Assembly: GCA_021299955.1 (NCBI GenBank)
Contig: JAJTFQ010000021.1
Coordinates: 1 to 37,699, forward strand
Direction of reading: 5' to 3'
Source: Chitinophagaceae bacterium
GTDB lineage: Bacteria; Bacteroidota; Bacteroidia; Chitinophagales; Chitinophagaceae
DNA: 37,699 bases
This document shows, piece by piece, positions 24,373 through 32,745 of the stretch; the first letter of the stretch is position 1; each line of letters begins with the position of its first letter. The translations under genes were made by a program, and so were the position numbers. The notes below the pieces were generated by a model. That model had not been told where the DNA came from. It did no database searches and saw nothing but the letters and a program-made list of their open reading frames with translations.

Positions 24373-24975
24373 TTAAATCAAATACGCAGATGCTGTTATT
24401 CCGCTAAAGGGGAATCTGGCGGCATCAAGCGTAGGTCTTCCTGATCCCTGAACGGGCAATCCGTCGAAAAAACGCTGCAGTTCCTGAAAGGCATCTCCCA
24501 GGAAAGGGAGAAGTTTCCCCAGCGCAGCCATGGCAGCGGGCGCCCATCCCGAAATGACCGCAAAGGTACTCGAAGCTTTGCGCACTTCGGGACTTATCAT
24601 TCCCAATTCGTCAATGTAAAATAACAGGATGCTGTATAGCATCAAATACAACGATGCAAAAACCACGAAACCCGCCATCCGGTTCAGCGGTCCCAGCATG
24701 ACATCCTCTGCCGTCTTCTCCAGGAGCCGGCCCACATTCCTGACCAGGGCCGAAACCAGCAGTAGCACTGCCACGAAGGCCAGTATCGGCCACCATTTTG
24801 ATGGCATACCGAAGGTCCTGGAAAGCCAGACGGCCGCGATCGCAGAGCATTTCATGGCGGCTGCCCACCCGATGAACAGGGCCGCAAACGAGAACAATGC
24901 CATGATGAACCCTTTCCTGAAACCCTGCCAACCCGCATAGGCCAGAATGCTCACCGTGACAATATCCACCCACAT
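24373..24975 (-). CDS. CvpA-family membrane protein
   Basis: A protein of 200 residues with about four hydrophobic segments: 'IVTVSILAYAGWQGFRKGFIMALFSFAALFIGWAAA' (first two), 'WWPILAFVAVLLLVSALVRNVGRLLEKTAEDV', and 'GFVVFASLYLMLYSILLFYID'. The 'G...G...G' opening and 'LEK....LGPLNRMAGFVV' motif are typical of CvpA, the colicin V production family, now linked to envelope stress tolerance. Its start codon shares one base with the stop of the YqeY-like gene, so the two are translationally coupled. Confidence 0.88.
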   Translation of the reverse strand: MWVDIVTVSILAYAGWQGFRKGFIMALFSFAALFIGWAAAMKCSAIAAVWLSRTFGMPSKWWPILAFVAVLLLVSALVRNVGRLLEKTAEDVMLGPLNRMAGFVVFASLYLMLYSILLFYIDELGMISPEVRKASSTFAVISGWAPAAMAALGKLLPFLGDAFQELQRFFDGLPVQGSGRPTLDAARFPFSGITASAYLI

Positions 24976-25433
24976 CAGCCGAGGTTTGAGAGCAGTCCGC
25001 GCACGACCTCCGAGATGGCCTTGCCGTCAGCCTGGCCGGTCAGCCGCTTCGTCGCCAGCCCCATTACCCGGCCCATATCAGCAGGACCGGTTGCACCGGC
25101 CTCCGCTATGATGGCCGCAATGGCCTCCTTGAGATCCTCCGCGGAAAGCTGTCCCGGAAGGAACCGCTCGATCACTTCGATCTCCTCACGCTCCTTCACG
25201 GCCAGGTCCGGACGCTGCTGCTTCTCATAGATCTCCAGCGAATCCCGGCGTTGCTTGACCAGTTTTTGCAAAAGCCGCAGCTCATCCTCGGCAACCATCT
25301 CTGCCTGACCACCCTCGGAGGTTCGTGCCAGCAGGATCGCCGCCTTTATGGCGCGCAAGGCCCTCAGGCCTGCTTCGTCACGGGCCAGCATGGCCTTCTT
25401 GATATCGTCGTTTACCTTTTTTTCCAATGACAT
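24975..25433 (-). CDS. GatB/YqeY-domain protein
   Basis: A protein of 152 residues with the YqeY pattern: 'INDDIKKAM'-like opening (MSLEKKVNDDIKKAMLARDEAGLRALRAIKAAIL in part), 'LRLLQKLVKQRRDSLEIYEKQQRPDLAVKE' and 'LPGQLSAEDLKEAI', then the closing 'GPADMGRVMGLATKRLTGQADGKAISEVVRGLL'. The fold is shared with the tail domain of the GatB amidotransferase subunit, which contacts tRNA. A free-standing function is not firmly known. It overlaps the next gene (CvpA) by one base. Confidence 0.92.
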   Translation of the reverse strand: MSLEKKVNDDIKKAMLARDEAGLRALRAIKAAILLARTSEGGQAEMVAEDELRLLQKLVKQRRDSLEIYEKQQRPDLAVKEREEIEVIERFLPGQLSAEDLKEAIAAIIAEAGATGPADMGRVMGLATKRLTGQADGKAISEVVRGLLSNLG

Positions 25434-25514
25434 ATCTGTCTGTTATGGATGGATGAACAGTTGGGTGGCTGCCACGGCAGGTTCCGGCCGGGAGCCTTTC
25501 GGCACAAGGGGATC

Positions 25515-25865
25515 TCAGAGTCCCTTTTCCGCCAGTTTCTGCTGATGGTCGCGGAATTTCTGGTAGAAATCCTTCGCAAACCTGCGCAGGTCGCTCGCCA
25601 GCTCCTGCTGGTGCGTAGCCCGGTCGAAACTGTCGGCCAGCCCCATCAGGTTCTGGTAGTAGAAGTCGGCCATCTCGTCGACCATCATATCCTTGGTCCA
25701 GAGGTCTATGCGCATCGCAGCCTTCTCCTGACCATCCCACAAGGAAAGGGTCATGGCCTTGGCCTTCTGCTTCTGGTCAACGGTCGACTGACTGGCTTCC
25801 CACTGGATCGATTCGGGGATCTTGTCCGGATCGAGTGTTACATCAATGGAAATGGTAGAGGTCAT
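25515..25865 (-). CDS. gldC: Gliding motility protein GldC
   Basis: A protein of 116 residues matching GldC of gliding Bacteroidota: 'SIDVTLDPDKIPESIQWEASQS', 'AKAMTLSLWDGQEKAAMRIDLWTKDMMVDEMADFYYQ' in parts, and 'RRFAKDFYQKFR'. In Flavobacterium johnsoniae GldC supports gliding but is not strictly required. It has no signal peptide. A promoter box lies 20 bases upstream. The presence of gldC and gldA does not prove gliding, because the set also occurs in non-gliders. Downstream, 81 bases without a gene lead to the YqeY gene. Confidence 0.9.
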   Translation of the reverse strand: MTSTISIDVTLDPDKIPESIQWEASQSTVDQKQKAKAMTLSLWDGQEKAAMRIDLWTKDMMVDEMADFYYQNLMGLADSFDRATHQQELASDLRRFAKDFYQKFRDHQQKLAEKGL

Positions 25866-26881
25866 ATGCTGTCATGGTTAAGTGGCAAAGGTACGCATTC
25901 ATCCCCGGTCGGCCGCCTCCCGCAATATTTCCGACACCCGAAGCGCGGAATCCTCGAGGAGTTCCCCGAACACAGCACGGGCACCCCCGCCTGCATGGCT
26001 TCCACCAGCGGGATCCCGAAACCCTCCCAGAGGGAAGGATACACGAGCGCATAGGCGCCGCCCACCAGGGCAGGCATGGCTTCCGTAGGCAGATAGCCCG
26101 TCAGCCGGACATCCGAACGAAAGGCATACCGCGAAAGCATCTCCTCAAAATCACCATGCTGCCAGGCCAGCCGACCGGTGATGACCAGCTTCATATTCGA
26201 TCGCTGGCGCTTCTTGAAGATAGAAAAACCTTTCAGCAGATTGATCAGGTTCTTGCGCGGATGGATCGACCCGACCACTACGAAATACGCGCAGCCGTCA
26301 GCATATTTGTCCATCATCGCCTGGCGGACGCCCCAGTCTACCGGACGAAACGCCGGATCGGCAGCATTGTACACGACCTCCACCTTCCCCTCGGCAAACG
26401 GGTAGTGACGCAGGATGTCTGCCCGCGCATGTTCCGATACCGTGATCACCCGGGCGGCCTTCCGGATACAGGCAGGCGTATGCCAGGCGAGATATGCCTG
26501 CTGCCACTTCGGCAGAAAGGCCGGAAAATGCTTAAAGGCCAGATCATGGATGACCATGACCTGGGGTACCCTCGTCCTCAAGGAACAAAGACCATCCGGA
26601 GAGAGAAAGACATCTGCCCGCCGGCGTCTCAGAAAGGCCGGAACCCTGACATCGTACCAGAACTTCCACAACAGCGGATGCCGGGCCGGCGGGCCGAGGA
26701 CATGCGCAGATACCCGGGGGCCCTCCGGCAAACCGGACCTGACCGGCCGGTCGTACACAAACAGGAACTCATCTGTACCACCGGAAGCAGCGGCCATCCG
26801 GCCGGAGACCTCCCGCGTGAAACGGCCGTAACCCTCCTCGTAGGCGTAATTCGAAAACCTGGTATTGATGGCGATGCGCAT
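25862..26881 (-). CDS. Glycosyltransferase family 4 (GT-B) with damaged 3' end
   Basis: The first ~309 residues form a normal GT-B retaining glycosyltransferase. The opening is 'MRIAINTRFSNYAYEEGYGRF', followed by 'VMVIHDLAFKHFP', 'ARVITVSEHARADI', 'VYNAADPAF', 'VVVGSIHPRKNL' and the E-x7-E motif in 'EGFGIPLVEAMQAGVPVLCSGNSS'. The remaining 30 residues (RIPRFGCRKYCGRRP and on) look like no GT tail. In the frame one base away the same DNA reads 'GELLEDSALRVSEILREAADRG' and stops at 25899, which is a typical GT4 C-terminal helix. About 25-30 residues (the 'LPEV.GDAA..F' part) seem to be lost by a deletion at GGGAACTCCTCG (about 25950-25965). The readable frame overlaps gldC by four bases. It probably acts in surface-glycan synthesis; activity is doubtful. 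Confidence 0.8.
   Translation of the reverse strand: MRIAINTRFSNYAYEEGYGRFTREVSGRMAAASGGTDEFLFVYDRPVRSGLPEGPRVSAHVLGPPARHPLLWKFWYDVRVPAFLRRRRADVFLSPDGLCSLRTRVPQVMVIHDLAFKHFPAFLPKWQQAYLAWHTPACIRKAARVITVSEHARADILRHYPFAEGKVEVVYNAADPAFRPVDWGVRQAMMDKYADGCAYFVVVGSIHPRKNLINLLKGFSIFKKRQRSNMKLVITGRLAWQHGDFEEMLSRYAFRSDVRLTGYLPTEAMPALVGGAYALVYPSLWEGFGIPLVEAMQAGVPVLCSGNSSRIPRFGCRKYCGRRPTGDECVPLPLNHDSI
25886..25893 (-). promoter_or_regulatory. -7 promoter box of gldC
   Basis: On the minus strand: TACCTTTG, an exact consensus match, 20 bases before the gldC ATG. It lies inside the aberrant tail of the glycosyltransferase frame but outside it if the original stop (25899) is used. No good -33 element is seen. 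Confidence 0.5.
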
Positions 26882-26977
26882 GCAGACACCCCAAAACTAC
26901 GGGAAAGCCGGCGGGTTTGACGTCACTGGCGGATTTGGGGGATTTGACGTAACTTCGTATCTCCACCTAATAAAGTT

Positions 26978-27658
26978 ATGGAGTACAATACCACCCGCAA
27001 CCACCTGGAAATGCGGGAATACGGCCGCCACGTTCAGAAGATGGTCGATCACATGCTCACCATCGAAGACCGGGAAAGAAGGCAGGCCAATGCCCTCGCC
27101 GTCATCGAACTCATGGGATTCCTCAATCCGCAACTGAAAAATCAGGAGGATTTCAGGCATAAACTCTGGGATCACCTGTTCCTCATCTCCGACTTCAAAC
27201 TGGATGTGGACAGCCCATACCCGATCCCCACACGGGAATCGCTCCGCGCCAAACCCCAGCCGCTGAGGTATCCTAAACGCTATCCCAAATTTTCCCACCT
27301 GGGCGTGCATCTGGAGAACATCATCAACAAGGCCCTGGCGGAAGAGAACCCGGAGAAACGTTCCGGCTTCGCGCACGCCATCGCCTACTACATGAAACTG
27401 GCCTATAACACCTGGCACCGTGAACTCGTGCATGACGACGCCATACGTCAGGAACTCAACGCCATCACCGGCGGACAACTGGAATTCACCGCCACGCCCT
27501 TCGTGAAGGCCTACCGTGAGCGCGACGAACAGCGCTTCGTCAAGCGCGGGAAACCCGGCTTCACCCCCCGTAACAACAACCGGCCGGGTCCACCCCAGGT
27601 CGGACAGGGCGGCAACAAGAACAGGCCCCAGAAATTCCAGAAGAAAAGATTCAAATAA
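26978..27658 (+). CDS. DUF4290-domain protein
   Basis: A protein of 226 residues. The first ~175 match the DUF4290 family restricted to Bacteroidota: 'EYNTTRNHLEMREYGRHVQKMVDH', 'DRERRQANALAVIELMG', 'NPQLKNQEDFRHKLWDHLF', 'YPKRYPKFSHLGVHLENII' and 'AYYMKLAYNTWH'. The last ~40 residues are a basic, Pro/Asn/Gly-rich, low-complexity tail (KPGFTPRNNNRPGPPQ and on, ending KKRFK). Such a tail could bind nucleic acid or a phosphate-rich partner; this is inference. No function is established. It is nine bases upstream of gmk and is likely co-transcribed with it. Confidence 0.9.
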   Translation: MEYNTTRNHLEMREYGRHVQKMVDHMLTIEDRERRQANALAVIELMGFLNPQLKNQEDFRHKLWDHLFLISDFKLDVDSPYPIPTRESLRAKPQPLRYPKRYPKFSHLGVHLENIINKALAEENPEKRSGFAHAIAYYMKLAYNTWHRELVHDDAIRQELNAITGGQLEFTATPFVKAYRERDEQRFVKRGKPGFTPRNNNRPGPPQVGQGGNKNRPQKFQKKRFK

Positions 27659-27666
27659 GCACCCGC

Positions 27667-28251
27667 ATGTCCGGCCACCCGCAACGGATCGTGATCATCA
27701 CCGCCCCCTCAGGTGCCGGAAAGACAACGATCACCAAACATCTGCTGGAAAGGTTCCCCGACAAGCTGGCCTTCTCCGTGTCCGCCGCCACCCGCGCACC
27801 CCGCGGCCGGGAGGTGGATGGTCAGGACTACCACTTCATGAGCGTGGACAGATTTCGCGAACTCATTGACGCTGGCGCTTTTCTGGAATGGGAGATGGTG
27901 TACGAAGGCAAATACTACGGAACCCTTATGTCTGAAGTGGAACGCATCTGGGCCTCCGGCCGGGCGCCCATGCTGGACATCGACGTCAAGGGCGCCATCC
28001 GGGTCATGGAACAGCACCGCGACCGGTGTACATCCCTGTTCATCCGGCCGCCAAGCCTCGAAGAACTGGAACGACGACTCAGACAGCGGGGAACTGACCC
28101 CGAAGCATCCATCCGCGCCCGGCTTGAAAAGGCAGGGTTCGAATTGTCCCATGCCAACCGGTTCGATCACGTGATCGTGAATGACGACCTGCCAACGGCA
28201 CTGGCCGAGGCAGAAGATTTCATCGGCAAGTTCCTGTCGAAAGCACCCTGA
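27667..28251 (+). CDS. gmk: Guanylate kinase
   Basis: An enzyme of 194 residues that phosphorylates GMP to GDP with ATP. The P-loop is 'TAPSGAGKTT' (about residues 12-21). The GMP-binding segments 'SVSAATRAPRGREVDGQDYHFMS' and 'FLEWEMVYEGKYYGT' follow, then 'LDIDVKGA' and the lid 'RLRQRGTDPEASIRARL'. All expected parts are present and the length is normal. It follows the DUF4290 gene and precedes the CNNM/CorC-type gene on one strand. Confidence 0.96.
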   Translation: MSGHPQRIVIITAPSGAGKTTITKHLLERFPDKLAFSVSAATRAPRGREVDGQDYHFMSVDRFRELIDAGAFLEWEMVYEGKYYGTLMSEVERIWASGRAPMLDIDVKGAIRVMEQHRDRCTSLFIRPPSLEELERRLRQRGTDPEASIRARLEKAGFELSHANRFDHVIVNDDLPTALAEAEDFIGKFLSKAP

Positions 28252-28282
28252 ACCGACCGCCGCGACAACGCACAACCCAACC

Positions 28283-29557
28283 ATGGAGCTGCTCTTGCTG
28301 ACAGGCATCGTCACCGCAATCCTTACCGCCGGCTTCTTCGCCGGCGCAGAAGCCGCCTTCGTCACGGTCGACAGACTGCCTGTGGAACTCAGACGGCGAC
28401 AGGGAGACCCCGGAGCACTCGTCATCTCCAGACATCTCGACCGACCGGCGGCCTTCATGGCCACACTGTACATCGGTCTGCACACCTCCGCTGTGATCTA
28501 CGGACTCCTGATCGGCGAATTCCTTCAGCCGGCCTGGATATGGACATACGAATGGCTCGATCTCAAAGGTGCCGCCTTTATACCTTTTGCCCGACTCCTT
28601 TTCGACACCTTGATCGCGGCCACCGCCCTGCTCGCTGTCTTCTTCTTCAGCCGGGCCCTCTTCAAAGCCTGCAATTCCGCCTTCCTCATCGCCTTCGGCG
28701 GCATCCTCGGATTCTACCACTGGCTCTTTGGCCATGTGCGACGCATCATGGCGGCCATGGCCGGATGGATCCTGAAATACCTGTTCAACGTTCCGGTCAG
28801 ACCCGAGATCGAAACCTTTGCCCGGGCCGACTTCGAACAATTCTATCTTCCCGGGGCACCGCCTCCGGAACACGCACATGAACTGAACACGGAGATGCTC
28901 GAGGCTGCACTCGGACTCCCGAACCTGCGGATCAGACAATGCCTCGTCCCAAGGAATGAGATCGAAGGCATCGATATCGACACCGACATGGAAACCCTCC
29001 GCCTGCGGTTCATGGACACCAAACTCAGCAAGCTCGTGGTCTATGAGGGACATATCGACCGCATCCGGGGATATGTCCACCAGCTCGACCTGTTTCGCCC
29101 GGCGGCAGACATCGCCTCCATCCTGCTGCCCATCCCCGCCGTCCCCGAAAGCATGACGGCCTCGGAAATGATCGAGCGGTTCAGTCGCGAACGCAGATCC
29201 ATCGCCTGGGTGGTCGATGAGTTCGGAGGCACCGCCGGCATCATCACGATGGAAGACCTCCTCGAAGAGATCTTCGGAGATATACGCGACGAGTACGACA
29301 CGGATGAGTTCACCGAACAAAAAATATCCGACACGGAATTCATGTTCTCCGGACGGCTGGAGATCGATCACCTGAACAATACCTACGGGTTCGGGATCCC
29401 CGTCAGGTCATCGGAAACCCTATCCGGCTTCATCATCGCCCACCACGAAAGCATTCCCCGGCAACGACAACGCATCGTCATCGATCAATTTGAATTTGAG
29501 ATACTCAACGTATCTGCCACCCGCATCGATACCGTCAGAATGAGGCTGCTATCCTGA
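28283..29557 (+). CDS. CNNM/CorC-type transporter-associated protein (DUF21-CBS-CorC; hemolysin family)
   Basis: A protein of 424 residues. The N-terminal DUF21 membrane domain covers about residues 1-175, with 'AGFFAGAEAAFVTVDRLPVELRRRQGD' and three to four hydrophobic segments. A CBS pair follows at about 210-330 ('CLVPRNEIEGIDIDTDMETL'), ending in the diagnostic 'WVVDEFGGTAGIITMEDLLEEIFGDIRDEYD'. A CorC/HlyC C-terminal domain completes it. CNNM/CorC proteins move or sense Mg2+; the hemolysin name is historical. The start ATG at 28283 is chosen; an upstream in-frame start would run into gmk. It is read 31 bases after gmk. Confidence 0.9.
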   Translation: MELLLLTGIVTAILTAGFFAGAEAAFVTVDRLPVELRRRQGDPGALVISRHLDRPAAFMATLYIGLHTSAVIYGLLIGEFLQPAWIWTYEWLDLKGAAFIPFARLLFDTLIAATALLAVFFFSRALFKACNSAFLIAFGGILGFYHWLFGHVRRIMAAMAGWILKYLFNVPVRPEIETFARADFEQFYLPGAPPPEHAHELNTEMLEAALGLPNLRIRQCLVPRNEIEGIDIDTDMETLRLRFMDTKLSKLVVYEGHIDRIRGYVHQLDLFRPAADIASILLPIPAVPESMTASEMIERFSRERRSIAWVVDEFGGTAGIITMEDLLEEIFGDIRDEYDTDEFTEQKISDTEFMFSGRLEIDHLNNTYGFGIPVRSSETLSGFIIAHHESIPRQRQRIVIDQFEFEILNVSATRIDTVRMRLLS

Positions 29558-29659
29558 AGGGGATCGGTGAGGTTTGACTGCAATGCCCTAACTTTACATC
29601 CGTTAAAAACATAAACGCTGAGCAATACTTCTTCTGACCGGAAAGGCTTTTTCCAACGC

Positions 29660-30499
29660 TTGCGCGGAGTGGACGACCACAGCTCGGAGATGAGCTTCAT
29701 CGACCACCTCGAAGCGTTGCGCTGGCATATCGTCCGCGCCGTCCTCTTCGTATTCATCGCCGCCATCGTCTGCTTCGTATTCATAGATTTCATCTTCGAC
29801 CAGATCATCATGGGGCCTACCCGGAACGATTTCGTTTCCTACAGGTTCCTGTGCTCGCTCAGTCATAGTCTGGGTATGGGCGATTCCCTCTGCATGCCCC
29901 CGATGGATATGAAACTGCAGGTCACCAGCGTCAGCGGCACCTTCATGTCCAGCATCACGATGGCCATCACCTGCTCCATCGTCGTCGGCTTCCCTTACCT
30001 CCTGTGGGAGGTATGGCGCTTCATCAAACCCGCACTGACAGACAACGAACTCAAACACACCCGTGGCATCATCTTCTGGGTGAGCCTATTCTTCTTCCTG
30101 GGGGCAGGCTTCGGATATTTCATGCTGGCGCCCTTCACCTTCAATTTCCTGTCCAACTATAAGATCGGCACGGCAGCCATGCTCGAATACAGGCCGACGC
30201 TTTCGGACTATCTGGACACCCTGATCGACATCACCCTTGGTGCCGGACTGGCTTTCGAACTGCCTATGGCCTCCTGGCTGCTGTCGAGCATGGGACTGGT
30301 CACGCCGGACTTCCTGCGCGCCTACCGAAAGTACGCCTATGTGGCCCTGCTGGTGATCGCCGCCATCATCACACCCTCGCCCGACTGGGGCAGCCAGCTG
30401 GTGGTCGTCATACCCCTGGTGCTCCTTTACGAGATCAGCATCCTGATATCCGCCCGGGTGAATGCCAAGAAGGAGAAAGCCTGGAAGGAATGGAGCTGA
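29660..30499 (+). CDS. tatC: Sec-independent protein translocase TatC
   Basis: A core Tat translocase protein of about 279 residues with six membrane segments. It exports folded proteins with twin-Arg signals. Marks: 'EMSFIDHLEALRWHIVRA', 'FPYLLWEVWRFIKPALTDNE', 'FFLGAGFGYFMLAPFTFNFL', 'FELPMASWLLSSMGLVTPDFLRAYRKYA' and 'ITPSPDWGSQLVVVIPLVLLYEISI'. The N-terminal extension before 'EMSF' occurs in relatives and is encoded here, but no ATG precedes it. TTG at 29660 is taken, while ATG at 29690 would remove ten residues. The frame is open back to a stop at 29612, so a CTG or other start near 29618 is also possible. TAACTTTA (29589-29596) may be its -7 box. Confidence 0.9.
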   Translation: MRGVDDHSSEMSFIDHLEALRWHIVRAVLFVFIAAIVCFVFIDFIFDQIIMGPTRNDFVSYRFLCSLSHSLGMGDSLCMPPMDMKLQVTSVSGTFMSSITMAITCSIVVGFPYLLWEVWRFIKPALTDNELKHTRGIIFWVSLFFFLGAGFGYFMLAPFTFNFLSNYKIGTAAMLEYRPTLSDYLDTLIDITLGAGLAFELPMASWLLSSMGLVTPDFLRAYRKYAYVALLVIAAIITPSPDWGSQLVVVIPLVLLYEISILISARVNAKKEKAWKEWS

Positions 30500-30541
30500 T
30501 CCATCCTGCCGGCGGACGGCAAGAAAAGACACAAGCAAGAC

Positions 30542-31000
30542 ATGAACCATTCACCATTCAACCTCTTCCTGCCGATCGCACTCGGATGCGACCATGCGGG
30601 ATTTGAGTACAAGGAAGACGTCAAAGCGCATCTGGAAGGACTCGGCCTATCTGTCATGGACATGGGCACACATTCCAAGGACTCCGTAGACTATCCCGAC
30701 CATGCCCACCGCGTGGCAGAGGCCGTGGAAAAGGGTGAATGCGCCTTCGGCATCCTCTTCTGCGGGTCAGGTAACGGCGTTGCGATGACCGCCAACAAGC
30801 ATGCAGGCATTCGTGCTGCCATCTGCTGGAATGTACCCATTGCAGAACTCGCCCGGTCGCATAACGATGCCAACATTCTCTGTGTACCGGCCCGCTATGT
30901 CTCCACAGAGATCTCCCGGCAAATGGTGGATAAATTCATCGCCACCGATTTCGAAGGCGGACGCCACGCTACCCGCGTAGGAAAGATCCCCTGCGCCTGA
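30542..31000 (+). CDS. rpiB: Ribose 5-phosphate isomerase B
   Basis: A cytoplasmic enzyme of 152 residues that interconverts ribose 5-phosphate and ribulose 5-phosphate. Motifs: 'LGCDHAGFEYK', 'DYPDHAHRVAEAV', 'GILFCGSGNGVAMTANKHAGIRAAICWN' with the catalytic Cys74, and 'ARSHNDANILCVPAR' with His108. It is read 42 bases after tatC, and the peptidase gene follows 40 bases later, so the three are probably one transcript. Confidence 0.94.
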   Translation: MNHSPFNLFLPIALGCDHAGFEYKEDVKAHLEGLGLSVMDMGTHSKDSVDYPDHAHRVAEAVEKGECAFGILFCGSGNGVAMTANKHAGIRAAICWNVPIAELARSHNDANILCVPARYVSTEISRQMVDKFIATDFEGGRHATRVGKIPCA

Positions 31001-31040
31001 CCTTCCATTCATCACCCCCGACGCCCCAAACCATCAAACA

Positions 31041-32576
31041 ATGAGAATCTCCCTCATGCTCGCGGGCCTGCTGACGGCCCATGCGGCCCTGGCACAACCC
31101 AAGACGGCGGACCCCAGAACCTTCGCCGCCACCATCACCGAAACCGACCTGAAGACCCACCTCTACACGGTAGCAGGTGCCGAGATGGAAGGCCGTGAAA
31201 CCGCCACCGAAGGACAACGCAAGGCAGCAGCCTACATCGAACAGCATTTCCGCAACCTGGGCCTCACCCCGGGTACCGCCAGCGGCTATCAGATGACCTT
31301 CCCCGTTTACCGCGACTCCCTGGTGGGCAGCCGGATGGTCGTCAACGGAAAAACCCTGCAGGTCAATACCGATTTCCAGCCGGTCATGATGTTCAGCCAC
31401 AACCAGACCCAGTATTTCTCGGAAGTGGTGTTCGTCGGCCATGGCATCGTGGATGAAGGATACGACGACTACGGCACAGAAGACGTACACGGTAAGGCCG
31501 TACTCCTGCTCGAAGGCGCCCCCTCCACCTACAAACCCAAAACACCGGGTTTCAACTCCCCCGCCAATACCTTCTCCAAGATCCGCAACGCCCAGAAGAA
31601 GGGAGCTGCCGCCGTCCTCCTCGTCGGCACCGGCTTCCCGCGCCGTCCCCTGACACCTGTCGGAAACATGTACACCGAACTGTTCAAGGCCTCCCTGCCG
31701 CCCAACACCTACATGATCTCCGAACAGACCGCCACCCTCATCGCCGGCACTGGCTTCGCCGCCTGGAGGGAAAAAGGACGCGCTGAAGCCCTGAAACCCG
31801 CCGTCTTGAATACCGAAGCGGAACTCGAGTTCCAGAAGGTCACCCGATTCCTCGAAAGCACCAACGTACTGGGCGTGCTGGAAGGTAGCGACAAGAAGGA
31901 TGAATACCTCGTACTCACCGCTCACTATGACCACCTCGGTAAACGCGGAGATGTCATTTACTACGGAGCAGATGACGACGGATCCGGTACCGTGGGCGTT
32001 CTGGAGATCGCCGAAGCATTCGTGAAGGCAAAACAAGCCGGAAAAGGCCCCCGCAGGAGCATCCTCTTCATGACCGTCAGCGGTGAAGAAAAAGGACTCT
32101 GGGGTTCTGAGTACTACTCCGAACACCCCACCATCGCGATCGATAAGATCACGGCCAACCTGAACATCGACATGATCGGCCGTGTCGATACCGAACGGAA
32201 CAAACCCGACACATTGAACTACATCTATGTAGTGGGGGATGACAAGCTGAGTACCGAACTCAAACCTGTGAGCGAATCCGTCAACGGAAAATACGTGAAG
32301 ATGACGCTCGACTACAAGTTCAATGACCCGAACGACAGGGAACGCATCTACTTCCGCAGCGATCATTACAACTTCGCCAGAAAGGGCGTACCCATCATCT
32401 TCTATTACGATGGCATGCTGAAGGCCGACTATCACAAGCCCACTGACACGCCCGACAAGATCAACTACCCGCTGCTCGCCAAACGCGCGCGCCTGGTCTT
32501 CCACACCGCCTGGGAGATGGCCAACCGCGAGGCGATGATGAAGCGCGACCTGCCGCTGCCAACCCTCGAGCGCTAA
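31041..32576 (+). CDS. Secreted M28-family metallopeptidase with PA-like insert
   Basis: A protein of 511 residues with a signal peptide (MRISLMLAGLLTAHAALA then Q, residue 19). Residues ~110-260 resemble a protease-associated insert ('VFVGHGIVDEGYDDYGTEDVHGKAVLL' in parts). The dizinc aminopeptidase core follows: 'TAHYDHLG' (His295), 'ADDDGSGTVGVLEIAEAF' (bridging Asp), 'SGEEKGLWGSEYY' (catalytic Glu349-Glu350), 'LNIDMIGR' (Asp377), and 'RSDHYNFARKGVPIIFYYDG' (last His). Predicted to release N-terminal amino acids in the periplasm. It is followed by a strong hairpin. Confidence 0.93.
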   Translation: MRISLMLAGLLTAHAALAQPKTADPRTFAATITETDLKTHLYTVAGAEMEGRETATEGQRKAAAYIEQHFRNLGLTPGTASGYQMTFPVYRDSLVGSRMVVNGKTLQVNTDFQPVMMFSHNQTQYFSEVVFVGHGIVDEGYDDYGTEDVHGKAVLLLEGAPSTYKPKTPGFNSPANTFSKIRNAQKKGAAAVLLVGTGFPRRPLTPVGNMYTELFKASLPPNTYMISEQTATLIAGTGFAAWREKGRAEALKPAVLNTEAELEFQKVTRFLESTNVLGVLEGSDKKDEYLVLTAHYDHLGKRGDVIYYGADDDGSGTVGVLEIAEAFVKAKQAGKGPRRSILFMTVSGEEKGLWGSEYYSEHPTIAIDKITANLNIDMIGRVDTERNKPDTLNYIYVVGDDKLSTELKPVSESVNGKYVKMTLDYKFNDPNDRERIYFRSDHYNFARKGVPIIFYYDGMLKADYHKPTDTPDKINYPLLAKRARLVFHTAWEMANREAMMKRDLPLPTLER

Positions 32577-32598
32577 ACGACGTCTGTTTAATTTAAAG

Positions 32599-32634
32599 GG
32601 CAAAGCCTTCTTCTCGATGGAAGAAGGCTTTGCC
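32599..32634 (+). terminator. Terminator after the M28 peptidase gene
   Basis: A perfect 15-bp stem, GGCAAAGCCTTCTTC (32599-32613) and GAAGAAGGCTTTGCC (32620-32634), with a 6-base loop. The U tract after it is poor (GTCTCTGTCC), so termination may be partial or depend on a factor. Confidence 0.65.
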
Positions 32635-32745
32635 GTCTCTGTCCGGGCCACTTTCCCAAAGAAAACAAAAAATACTGCCCGGACAGGCCCGGAACAGATT
32701 CGGGGCATCGAATTTGCCCTTATTGTTATCAAAGGATGACCTGAT

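Noticed and set aside
25874-26920. A 348-codon plus-strand frame across the glycosyltransferase
   Set aside because: It is antisense to clear GT-B motifs and has no recognisable domain.
28220-29371. A 383-codon minus-strand frame across the CNNM/CorC-type gene
   Set aside because: The plus strand encodes a complete DUF21-CBS-CorC protein; the antisense product is a compositional artefact.
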